This document shows, piece by piece, positions 23,700 through 32,846 of a stretch of DNA of 64,000 nucleotides (position 1 is its first letter; the number at the start of each line of letters is the position of its first letter). The DNA comes from Entoloma clypeatum. Its lineage: Eukaryota > Basidiomycota > Agaricomycetes > Agaricales > Entolomataceae. The notes under the pieces are model-generated. The model searched no databases. It was not told the origin of the DNA and was given only the letters and a program-made list of their open reading frames with translations. The translations under genes were made by a program, and so were the position numbers. Where the stretch lies: assembly GCA_963565915.1 (NCBI GenBank), contig OY751488.1, positions 2,046,001-2,110,000 of the forward strand, given 5' to 3'.

Positions 23700-25402
23700 T
23701 TAAATTCCACCATATGCATCAGCATCCTCATACATCATGCTATGCATCGAGTTCGGCCTCTGGGCGCTTGTTTGCGCCGTCACAGTGGGTCCAGCAGCAC
23801 TGGGACCACCTGCTCCTTCATGCCCATTGGCACCATTTACCGGTGACGGCGCGACCTTCACATCCCTCTGCACATCTGCATACTGCGCACCAGACTCGTA
23901 CGCCGCTGTAGCGACGGACTCGGACGTGGTCGATTTTCTGCTCAAAACAGCTGGTGCTCCAGCTTGAGGAGATGCAGCTGTCGGAGAGACGGGAGCGGGA
24001 GCGGGAGAGACCGGGGCAGGAAACGTGGCTTCAGTAGGCGTAGGCGTAGCAGAAAAGGAGAGGGCAGCGATGGGTCCCGGAGATTTGGCGGCGGCACGGG
24101 CGGCGGCAAGAGCAGCAGCAGCGGTGGTGGTAGGTGGGGCATCGGCGAAAGGATTGTGTAGATCAGTGTGGGATTGTTGGGTGCGAAGCGAGGTTGTTTG
24201 GCTGGGGTACTGTTGGGGAGGGAATGGGAAGTGTTGGGAGAGGTTGTCTGGGGCTTGACCGTACTCTTCTGGGGGCAGGGAGAATCGCTGGCCTTGGTGA
24301 TATGGCGAACCGTAGGATGCATATGAAGCATGTTGACCATACGTTGCGCCGCTGAGGTTCCCGCCGTACTGGGCCTCTGCATAGGGATCGCGGTTGATCT
24401 GTCCATCGGCACCGTAGTTGGAGATATTGTACTGCTGGGCACCAGCGGCGTACTGTCGGTAGGGATCCGCGCCATGCTGGGCATGCTCTCCATAGGGGAA
24501 GGACGCGGGTGGGACCGCTGGGGCTTGAACCATGGGAGGCGGGATATTGTACTCTTTCGGTGGAGGAACGGGATCATCAAGCATAAGGGCAGAGCGGCGG
24601 AAGCTCGAGGCATTGAAGGTCTCCTTCATCTCAGCTTTCTTGCGGTAGTAGCGCTAGACGATCGGAAGTTCAGATATAGGAGATCTAAGGGATTTTAAGG
24701 GTTCAAACTTACGACCACCCAGAGGATCGCGGCAGCGAAGAGGCCAACGGCGATAAGGGCTCCAAAGACCCCTCCTCCTACGGCGCCAGTGTTCGACCCA
24801 GATTTGGCAGGGGCGGAGCTAGCCGAAGGAAGGGCGCTAGAGATGCGGCTGGAAGTGGGGATTGCATCCGTCGTGGGCTTGATGGTTGGCGTCAGCTGCA
24901 GAAAGATACCAGACCTAAACCACGGTCATCACGAAATCAAAACGATGTAATACCTTGAGTGAAGCGCTGGACGAAGATGGGGCGGCGACAGGAACCGAGC
25001 TGGGGGTAGAAATTGACGTTGGCGTTGATGCTGAGGTCGTGGTGGGGACGGCCACTGTCGGGATAATGAGAGGTGTAGTTGACAAGGTATCCGGGTCCGT
25101 GGTGGTGGCAGGAGGCTTTCCCTTGGTCTTGGTGTCTGGAGTTATAGAAGGGAGGCCGAGGGTAAAGGGAAGACCTGGGAGGGTGAAGGAGGGGAGCTCG
25201 AGGAAAGGGTCCGGATCCGTAGTTGGATCCGGAAGCACAACCGCAGTTTCTGTCATGCCAATGAGGATGCGAGAAAGGAATGGAGGGAGTATGAGCACGC
25301 ACGGACGATAGTCTGGATGACTGTCTCTATCACTTGGTCTTTGTTGCGTTGTCGAGCAACAAGAGCCTTGCGGGCATGTCCCGTCGCGTGGTGAGCATGC
25401 AT
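23700..25402 (-). CDS. Ser/Thr-rich single-pass membrane protein (paralogue 2)
   Basis: Exons 25402-25303, 25249-24954, 24895-24713 and 24653-23700 total 1,533 nt, 510 residues. It has the same plan as the gene at 17947: a His/Arg-rich start, a Ser/Thr/Pro-rich outer part, one membrane helix near residues 170-193 (GGGVFGALIAVGLFAAAILW) that ends at the boundary of the last exon, and a long Pro/Tyr/Ala-rich tail. The tail opens with YYRKKAEMKETFNASSFRR, then SALMLDDPVPPP, and ends MYEDADAYGGI. The shared block around ETFNA.xFRRSA.xxDDP and the shared acidic C-terminus show common descent. Function is unassigned; a wall or surface sensor or scaffold is an inference. The nearest ATG in frame at 25402 was chosen, and longer starts lie upstream. 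Confidence 0.75.
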
Positions 25403-25652
25403 GGTTGTTGGTTGGAAACGAAAGGAATGAGAAGAGAGTGTGAGAGATGTATGCCGCAGAGGCAGGAGGACGAGCACTCGGACAACAACGACGACGGCGA
25501 CAACGAACTTGACGATGTTCAAGACGTCGTTACCGCCAAGGACCTGATCTTCCCACACCCAAGGCTCTTGCCACACACTACCAAATAGCATCTCCGAAAG
25601 CTGCGGTCAGAGTCCACAAGAGTACCATCCACACATTCACCATCCAATCGAC

Positions 25653-27252
25653 ATGGATCCAGGTCCCCCTCTCGTAGTCGACAACGGAACTGGGGTGAGC
25701 GGAATTAACAGAGAATCATTCACCTCACCGACCACGATCTCTAGTTTGTCAAAGTAGGCTACGCTGGCTCCAACTTCCCCGAACATGGTACTCTTCCCAA
25801 TATTCACATTCACGTCGCATCTCGCATGACAACATCCACCATTGCACAGTCTTCCCATCCATCGTCGGGCGTCCCATACTGCGCGCCGAAGAGCGCGTCG
25901 GGTCTGCTGTAATCAAGGACATCATGATCGGCGACGAGGCCGCGGCCAACCGAAACTACCTCCAGGTAACACAACCCATGGAGCACGGTATCGTGCGCAA
26001 CTGGGAAGACATGAAGCATCTCTGGGACTACACCTTTGACGAGAAACTCAAAGTCGATCCACGCGGACGGAAAGTCCTTCTGACCGAACCACCCATGAAT
26101 CCCAAAGTAAACCGGCAGCGCATGTGCCAAGTCATGTTCGAGGACTATGGGTTTCAGGGAGTCTATGTTGCGATCCAGGCCGTGTTGACGCTTTATGCGC
26201 AGGGTACGTCGCAACGCCGGCGTAACGCTACTCATGGTCTGACTCTGCGCAACAGGTCTGACAACCGGCGTGGTCGTGGACTCTGGAGACGGCGTGACGC
26301 ACATCGTACCAGTATATGACGGCTTTTCAATGCCACATCTCACTCGCCGTCTCGACATCGCCGGGCGCGACGTCACGCGCTACCTCATCAAGCTGCTTCT
26401 TATGCGCGGGTACGCATTCAATCGCACAGCAGATTTCGAGACTGTGCGTGAAATCAAGGAGAAACTTTGTTACGTCAGGTATGCCTTTTCCCGATGCAGG
26501 AGAATCACATGCCCTCATCTATCTCTGTAGCTATGACCTTGACATGGACACACGGCTCGCAGAAGAAACAACGGTTTTGGTAGAAAGCTACACCGTCAGT
26601 CTTCCATTGCGTCACATATGACTTCTCCAACGCCGCCTTTCCCTAGCTGCCCGACGGCCGGACGATCAAAGTAGGGTCCGAACGATTCGAGGCCCCCGAA
26701 TGTATGTTTCAGCCCCACCTAGTCGACGTCGAGCAGCCAGGCGTAGCAGGTTCTTGCTCAAGCCGTCAAGTATCGTCCTAATATATTGAAATTTCCTTTT
26801 CCGCAGAAATGCTGTTCCAAACAATCCAGAGCGCCGCCGTGGATGTCCGCACGGAGCTCTACAAGCACATCGTCCTTTCCGGCGGTTCCAGCATGTATCC
26901 TGGTCTGCCCAGCCGCCTAGAGAAGGAGATGAAGCAGCTGTACCTCACCCGTGTTCTCAATGGCGATCCGTCGCGTCTGAATGTATGTTGTCGCCTTTAT
27001 CTCCCTGTTCTCTTCTCTTGCCCTTTGTCCTTCGCCAACCACGATACCCATTTCTGATCTATTATGAAATCTTTTCCTTCAAAGAAATTCAAAATCAAAA
27101 TCGAAGACCCACCACGACGAAAACACATGGTCTTCCTTGGTGGCGCTGTGCTGGCAGATATCATGAAGAACCGGGAGGAGTTTTGGATATCGCGGGACGA
27201 GTGGTTCGAGCAGGGTGTGCGGGCGCTGGACAAACTTGGGAGAGCAGAGTAG
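25653..27252 (+). CDS. arp2: Actin-related protein 2 (Arp2/3 complex)
   Basis: Eight exons: 25653-25694, 25745-25787, 25850-26203, 26256-26478, 26531-26594, 26647-26749, 26807-26982 and 27085-27252. They total 1,173 nt, 390 residues, the usual Arp2 length. It has the actin fold with phosphate loops: [16 protein letters not shown] near the start and [16 protein letters not shown] in the middle. The Arp2-type motifs [14 protein letters not shown], the [19 protein letters not shown] nucleotide-binding segment and [14 protein letters not shown] near the C-terminus are present. Arp2 pairs with Arp3 to nucleate branched actin filaments in endocytosis and polar growth (established). The start [14 protein letters not shown] is the only one that preserves the first strand. 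Confidence 0.95.
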
Positions 27253-27725
27253 ATTGGCCGTTTTGTATGATATGGACAAGTTTGATATAATTCTTGCGGA
27301 TCGTGGAACCGACGTGACTCTGATCCCTTGGACGAGTATTAAGCTGGGTATAGATGTGTTTGTTGGACTGGTTAGTATTCCCGGAGCCGTAATTATCGAA
27401 ACTCAACGACTCTGATCGGGGGTAATCGTTGAGTACGTTGAGTACCCGGAGCCTGCATCGATCGTGAGACTGCTCATAAGTTGGTATTTGAGTAATCGCC
27501 TCGCAGAAAGGTAGTTCGAGCTGTAGATGTTGCATACAGGCCCAGGGCTTATGAACGCCGCCAAAAGCATTTGCAAGATTTGAATAAAAATCCTTCTGAT
27601 TAGTTTTCCACTACATGGTGCGAACATGGATAGTGCATATTCGAAGGAGCGTCCAAGCCAGGGATTGTCAATGGCGACACCTAGATCCGTCCAGCCCAGT
27701 CCAAAGAACATGCTAGGAGGATTAT
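27253..27725. repeat. 3' flank repeat shared by the SSP genes
   Basis: The part near 27570-27715 (TGGATAGTGCATATTCGAAG and following bases, then CTAGATCCGTCCAGCCCAGT) recurs with changes near 30415-30510, 39910-40010, 41860-41930, 43645-43730 and 53565-53650. Each copy lies just beyond the stop codon of an SSP gene. It is therefore part of the duplicated unit. Confidence 0.7.
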
Positions 27726-28279
27726 TTAAACGACGTGGAGATTAACAATGAAATTCTCTTCGAGGCGTTTCTTAGAAGCCTGTTATCAGAGAGAAAACAT
27801 CAGCGATCCAGATCCACAGAAAGAAATAAACTCACCCCAGTCAAACTGATACGCCTGACTCCCAACAGGGCCGGTCCCTTGAGCGTATCTTGAGGTATTT
27901 GGACTGTGAAATTCTGGTACTGAGGCTTGTAGTATTCGTGGTACTGAGGCTGGTACGGGCTAGTGCACAGCGGGGTTCCTAGCCCCTCAGAGGGGTGGTG
28001 ACAGCCGTGCTGGCACGTCTGGAGACCTATCTGGACGCCGAGTTCGATCGAGGGTGTGAGGGTGTTCTGGATGGAAGATCAGACTCATAACATATATTTA
28101 TGTGGAGAACCTACCGGTCTGTCGAGTTCGATCGTGAACAACTGGCCCGGTTGTACGCGGCTTATCTCGGAGCCGGGTGCAGTGGGTGGGTATCCAATTT
28201 GCGCGTTCTGGGCAGACGTGGTACCGGCGGCAATCAGGAGGGTGGCTGCCGCTGTGGCAAGGCTGGGAAGGAACTTCAT
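27726..28279 (-). CDS. Small secreted protein SSP-A (lineage-expanded family)
   Basis: Three exons, 28279-28115, 28066-27836 and 27779-27726, total 450 nt, 149 residues; both introns are phase 0. A signal peptide (MKFLPSLATAAATLLIAAGT, cleavage near TSAQ) leads a mature protein opening with IGYPP and a short strand FTIELDRP. Exon 2 has three Cys in a cluster (QTCQHGCHHP, then PLC), then YQNFTVQIPQDTLKGPALLG. Exon 3 ends ENFIVNLHVV. The alternating hydrophobic pattern suggests a small all-beta secreted protein. I do not recognize a named family; the same plan occurs in six more genes of this window. Promoter strength and secretion are inferred from sequence only. Confidence 0.8.
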
Positions 28280-30504
28280 GGTGTGAGGACGAATACTGGG
28301 TCGAGATGAGAGAGTCAGACGGAATGTCGTGGAGCCTTTCATACTAGGAGGGTTCAGGGAGGCGGATAGGAATTGTGCGATCATGGCGGTGGTCCGGGCC
28401 CGCTTGCCAGGCAGCGCGAAATACTTGAATCGTCATACTTCTGAGAACGTTTGGTCAAACGGCGCAAGCCTTAGAAATGGGGAGAACGTTAGCGACTTTG
28501 AGAAATCTGAATAGACCAGTTAAGAATATTGGGTGGGCTGAATCCTGAAGCTTGAAGTCTAATCTACACTCGGACTCGGACGCAACTCGCGTTGTGGTCA
28601 ACACAGATGATTGGGTCACTCTGCTTACCTATGGAGGGAGCGATGAACTCCACCATGGCCAGTGAACTCCGTAAGGGCTCTGCCTCGCTCATCCAACCCT
28701 CTATACTTGGAAGAATTCTTCTCGCTAATCCAACACCCCTGGAATGTGTTGGCCGTACTCCCCACTGGTCGTCACAGGCCAATGAACTCCGCATGGAGGG
28801 TTGGATGAACGAGGGTAATTAGGTTACATAACTGGAAACCCTCTCTTGGCCGCCCTCCGTGCACTGTGAAGTGGTGATTGGAAGACCCACATAACTAAAA
28901 CAGAAGTCCTCAGAGCCAGAGGACGCAAGAGTTCGACGCTGTGTGCGACCATTGGCATCCGCCATGATATCACTGGCGGTCATCGATATCACTATTATCA
29001 GGCAAAATGTTACGCCAGGGCAATGTCAGGCCTGGTCTGGTACGTTTCACTGGTAAGACTGCTTATGCTCTCCTTGGGGCGAGTTGGTTGTGTATCCGAA
29101 TATCCATGCAGACACTCTCAAAGTCGACGGCCGCCGTTGCTGCGACCCCTGAACAGACCACCGTGACCCAAGGCGACCCCGTCGCAGTCAATTGGGTCTT
29201 CTTCAACCGGGTCTTAACGGTCGCCCTCGCTCCATCGATGTCCCTCGGACACTGTTCCATGGCAAATCACAAACTTGCAGTGCTACCGAAATGTTGAAGG
29301 AGTAGGAATTTGAAGCGGCTTCTCGTGGTCCATTATGAACTAACGTCTCGTAGCCTAAGGAGCTGCTTTTTTCTTGAAACCATGCACCCTAGATGGACGG
29401 AGGGCATGAATGAGGAGAAATTCAACGATTCCTTCACCTCCCCAAGAGTCCTGCCGCTACTCTGGAGTCTGGAGAGCTAGAAAACGGGTCAGTTTGGTCG
29501 TCACTGCGGGGCGCGCTTATCACAGCGTCGAGGAGCAGAACGATCACCCCTCCAAACGACGCCGTCTGCTTGGCGAACCGCCACACACTCCGCCGGGTAA
29601 AATAGCAATGCCCGAGACAAGGAACAGTGCATGGTACATCATCGTTCAGCAGAGACCGTCTTTTGAATGATTTCCATTAGGTCCATCATGCCTCAACCGA
29701 GGACAAATCTTGAGTGCACGCCAACAAACCCTTCGAGAGAAACATCGACAACTTGGCGAAGGGAGGATTGGACATGTATTTCGGCTCCATCGGACGCGAA
29801 GGGAAACAAGCATATGTATATCTTGACATGGGCTTGCCATCTGAACTTGTTCTTCTCCTTCATCACCTCGGCATGGAACTCCACGAGGAAGAGGGTTGAC
29901 GATGTGCCGCCCTGGGACAACATTCATACTTCGGTGGCATGATATCTAGGTCTTGCTGCAAGTATTGCGGCCGTGGACTCGTAGGCCGTATCGTGACAAG
30001 GATGGGCTCTGATAATAGTTTAATACAGCTAGATTCTTATTGTTAGGCCACGCGAAAAATAAATAAGTACACTGGCAGGTGCATGCTTGGTCCCAAGAAG
30101 TGACGATGCTGAACAGAAGAGTCCACACCGCCTTTATTACATCTGATTCCTGCCAAGGAGATTCCTCTGTTTGACATTCCTTGGATTTTTCTCAACAAAA
30201 CACATCGATTTCTCGAGTCTTCTTCATAACCCATACTCTTTGATAACCCATACCACCGAGGGGTATGGGTTAAGATCTAGGGAGTCCATTGTACAGTAGT
30301 TTCAGTTGCGAATGTTGGGTACGCAACGCCGCCAAAGTCAACCAGATAAGAAAAGTTTCTGATTAGGTTCTGTCGAGGGATATAGAGCATCTCACGACTA
30401 CTTTGTAGATCTGTATGGATATGGATACTGCATACCTGAAGAAGCATCCAAGCGAGGATTGTCCATTGGCGACACCTACATCCGTCCATCCCAGTCCAAT
30501 ATTT
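28280..30504. other. 2.2 kb intergenic region with duplicated blocks
   Basis: No supported gene. The segment near 28660-28800 (a CGCTCATCCAACCCTC run and a following GTCACAGGCC) has relatives near 41150-41260, 42900-42970, 44755-44820 and 54490-54560. Plus-strand ORFs at 29007-29297 and 29410-29670 have no family resemblance. A 10-bp inverted repeat (AACCCATACC / GGTATGGGTT) lies near 30245-30271. Confidence 0.5.
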
Positions 30505-31149
30505 TTAATTGATGATGAGAGGAATACCGAAATATCCGCCGAGAGGTACTGTGATGGATGCCTGTTGTCAAAGAAAAACATCAGCGATCCGGGTCAAAAA
30601 AAAAAAAAAAAAACAAAGAGAGCCGGGACGGTACGAGATCAAACTTTGTGAGGCAAGACAGCAAAAAAAGAAACACACCCCAGGCCCAGTGGTATACGAA
30701 GCAACACGACTAAATCCCAAAAGGGACAGTCCCTTCTGCAGGTCTGAGGGGATCGTGACCGTGATAGTTTGGGACGGGGCCCCCCCCTGGGGGTCCCTGG
30801 ATGGGTTGAACGAGATAGTGTACAACGTCCTCCCCGGTTCCTTGGAGAGGTCGACGACGCAGATTTTCCCACATTTATGGAAACTGAGGGTGAGGCCTTT
30901 CTCTTTTATGGAGCCTATCCTACTGTCAAACTTTACAAAAGAACTGGCTCAGTATATGGGGGTGTTGACTTGTATATGAAGAAGTACCTCTCTCTGAAGT
31001 ACGAACTGAAAGTCCGCCCCCGCTTTTACGGCCGGTGTGGTGTGAGGAGGAGGGGTTTTGACACTCACGGACTGGGCAGACGTGGTACCCGCGGTAAAGA
31101 GGAGGGCGGCGGCGGCGGCGCCTGTTGCGAGGCTGGGAAGGAGCTTCAT
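30505..31149 (-). CDS. Small secreted protein SSP-B
   Basis: Exons 31149-30988, 30930-30679 and 30561-30505 total 471 nt, 156 residues, introns phase 0. The signal peptide runs to TSAQ near residue 26. The mature start has TPPPHTTPAVKAG instead of the IGYPP motif of SSP-A, and FQFVLQREV replaces the usual strand. Exon 2 carries CGKICVVDLSKEPG with a C-x3-C pair and SQTITVTIPSDLQKGLSLLG. Exon 3 ends GGYFGIPLIIN. It is closest to SSP-C (at 40009), which shares the PPPHTTP and CGKICVVDL features. These two flank the copia element. A 15-nt A-run lies inside the last intron. Function unknown. Confidence 0.78.
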
Positions 31150-31184
31150 GGTATGGGTCGAGAGTCAGACGAGATGTCGTGGAG

Positions 31185-31193
31185 CCTTTTATA
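31185..31193 (-). promoter_or_regulatory. TATA-like box of SSP-B, conserved in the array
   Basis: On the minus strand TATAAAAGG ends 36 nt before the ATG at 31149. Similar boxes occur at the same place before SSP-C (TATAAAAAGG, 40645-40654) and, in altered form, before SSP-D, SSP-E and SSP-G, followed in each by GCTCC or GCTC. Conserved position within a duplicated unit supports a core promoter, implying very short leaders. Confidence 0.5.
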
Positions 31194-31632
31194 AGTTACA
31201 AGGGTTTGATCAAGGAGGCGGGTAAAAATTGTGTAGTCGTGTGCACGTCCGAATACCGTTGTAATGCACGATTACTGGTAAGTAAGCGCAAGATCTAGAA
31301 TGCATATCGCCAAGATCGAGTAGTAATGAGGCCGAAGATCTATCAAAAGGGCTGCGATGAAGCGCGAAATACATCAAGCTTCAAAGCTTCAAGTCGCATG
31401 TGGTGAGAATCCAAGTGACTACAAGCTCCTGGCTGTGCTTCTTGGTCGGCTCCCGATGATGCAATGGATTGTACATTTGAACCGAAACCTCTGAGCCGCA
31501 CAGCGGAGTCTCACACCGCGTGTGTCAATGAGCGATCCATCACCCGTAGAATTCGGGGAGTCCTGGCAAAGGATGATGACGTCTTCTAAATTCCACGACT
31601 AAATTCGCCCAGGTGGATTTTTGGGAGATTGC

Positions 31633-31981
31633 TGTTGAACATATCGCCAGATATGTCGCACCATGTGCTTGTCACAGAAAGTGACTATAAGTCACTATTA
31701 CCATATATGTGAGTTTATGGTATAACCACGGACGCATGACTTGTTTATGTATTGTTTGTACAATGGTCCGTGCGCATATTGGATTAGTATAAATACCCAT
31801 GTATTTAGTACGATGAATCCTAACTTCTTGAACACCCCAGTTCTTTGAGTTAACTAACAAGCTAGTATAGCTTCTAGATTCCCTTTAGTTACTCTTAACC
31901 AGGTTAGTTGAGCTTCCACTATGCCTTCGTACCGCTACGTCTTGAGCACCCTTTGGGCAGCCTACGTCGGTTACATCATTA
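31633..31981 (+). repeat. Left LTR of the copia element
   Basis: 349 bp beginning TGTTGAACATATCG and ending ACATCATTA. A TATA box TATAAATA at 31788-31795 sets the likely U3/R border near 31820. The end is TA rather than the usual CA, fixed by comparison with the right LTR and the target duplication. Confidence 0.93.
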
Positions 31982-32757
31982 GGTTATGGGCCCCGGCCCT
32001 AGCGCCGCATGCTCTCAGTATCCTAGCTTTTGCGCTATTATTGGCAGCATCCGCTTTGTATACTAGCCTGGAGACTGGTTTCCTCAGCATCGAATACATC
32101 GAGCTCGACGGTTCCCTCAACGGTGAATCTCGCAGCATTCGAGGTATTGAATGTACCTTTCAGTGGGCCATTCTTGATCGATTGCTTGAGAGAATCCCTG
32201 TTACAATGATCGTATCACGAGAGCAAGTCCATATGGTGCCAACGGCACAGGGCTCAGTCCCTTCAGGTCTTGATGACAATGGACGCATCGTTGCACGATG
32301 CGGGGTGTGTCGACAACTTGTTGTTGACAGTCAGCATTGCCCAAGGCATTGCATAGACAACACCACTTTTGACTACTTGTGTACTACGTGTGATGCAGGA
32401 TCAGCCAGGACTCGAGTTCAAAACCGCAGACGGCGTAATCGCCGTACTGAGGTACCTGTTGCGGTACCTACCCAAGATGGAGATCCCACGGATCCTCCGC
32501 CCGTGTATGTTGATGATGGGACCATCCCTGAAGCACACGGAGCACCTCCTCTTTCGCCTCCGGCCCGACAAATTCGGTTGCCGGACAATGACCCCTTAAT
32601 TGAGGCGGCGAACAGAGCGAATGAAGTCATGCTCCCTATTCAGGGAGGATCTTGCACCTGTGGGCAACACAGCACTCAGGGCGCACATGACGATTGGGTA
32701 GAACTAGTGATGGCATTTCATATGCTACCACTAGACCAAACAGAGAACGAAGAATGA
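31921..32757 (+). CDS. Extra copia ORF starting in the LTR: two hydrophobic segments plus Cys cluster
   Basis: 278 codons, ATG in the LTR leader, reading through the LTR end and the primer-binding site. Residues about 6-20 and 28-48 are hydrophobic (SILAFALLLAASALYT) and may form two membrane helices. A cysteine/histidine cluster follows: C127, C130, H139, C140, H143, C144, C154 and C157, a zinc-binding pattern. Then comes a basic patch RVQNRRRRNRR near 166-176, a Pro/Asp-rich linker and a second small motif SCTCGQH. I do not recognize the family. It is not gag, which begins separately at 32847. It may aid membrane targeting or RNA handling, but that is speculation. The first 20 codons also exist in the right LTR. 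Confidence 0.65.
   Translation: MPSYRYVLSTLWAAYVGYIIRLWAPALAPHALSILAFALLLAASALYTSLETGFLSIEYIELDGSLNGESRSIRGIECTFQWAILDRLLERIPVTMIVSREQVHMVPTAQGSVPSGLDDNGRIVARCGVCRQLVVDSQHCPRHCIDNTTFDYLCTTCDAGSARTRVQNRRRRNRRTEVPVAVPTQDGDPTDPPPVYVDDGTIPEAHGAPPLSPPARQIRLPDNDPLIEAANRANEVMLPIQGGSCTCGQHSTQGAHDDWVELVMAFHMLPLDQTENEE
31982..31993 (+). other. Primer-binding site, half initiator-tRNA type
   Basis: GGTTATGGGCCC follows the LTR with no gap. It is complementary to the anticodon-arm segment GGGCCCAUAACC of eukaryotic initiator tRNA-Met, not to a tRNA 3' end. Drosophila copia is known to prime from a cleaved half initiator tRNA in this way. Confidence 0.75.
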
Positions 32758-32846
32758 TGATCGACAAGGCAGCTCGTCTATTTATTTTCTGATGCGCTTT
32801 TTCGATATTTCATATGCTGATTCTATTTATGTTTCACAGCATCATC

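Larger units (their letters stand above)
31903..32839 (+). other. Predicted intron that removes the extra ORF (LTR donor to pre-gag acceptor)
   Basis: A strong donor (CAG followed by GTTAGTTGAG) begins at 31903 in the LTR leader, 18 nt before the ATG of the extra ORF. A clean acceptor (ATTTATGTTTCACAG) ends at 32839, 7 nt before the gag ATG at 32847. Splicing would remove the whole 278-codon ORF and place gag first on the RNA. This is a prediction from sequence alone. Confidence 0.5.

Noticed and set aside
29007..29297. 96-codon plus-strand ORF between SSP-A and SSP-B
   Set aside because: No signal peptide, no family resemblance and no splice partners; composition is like the surrounding non-coding DNA.
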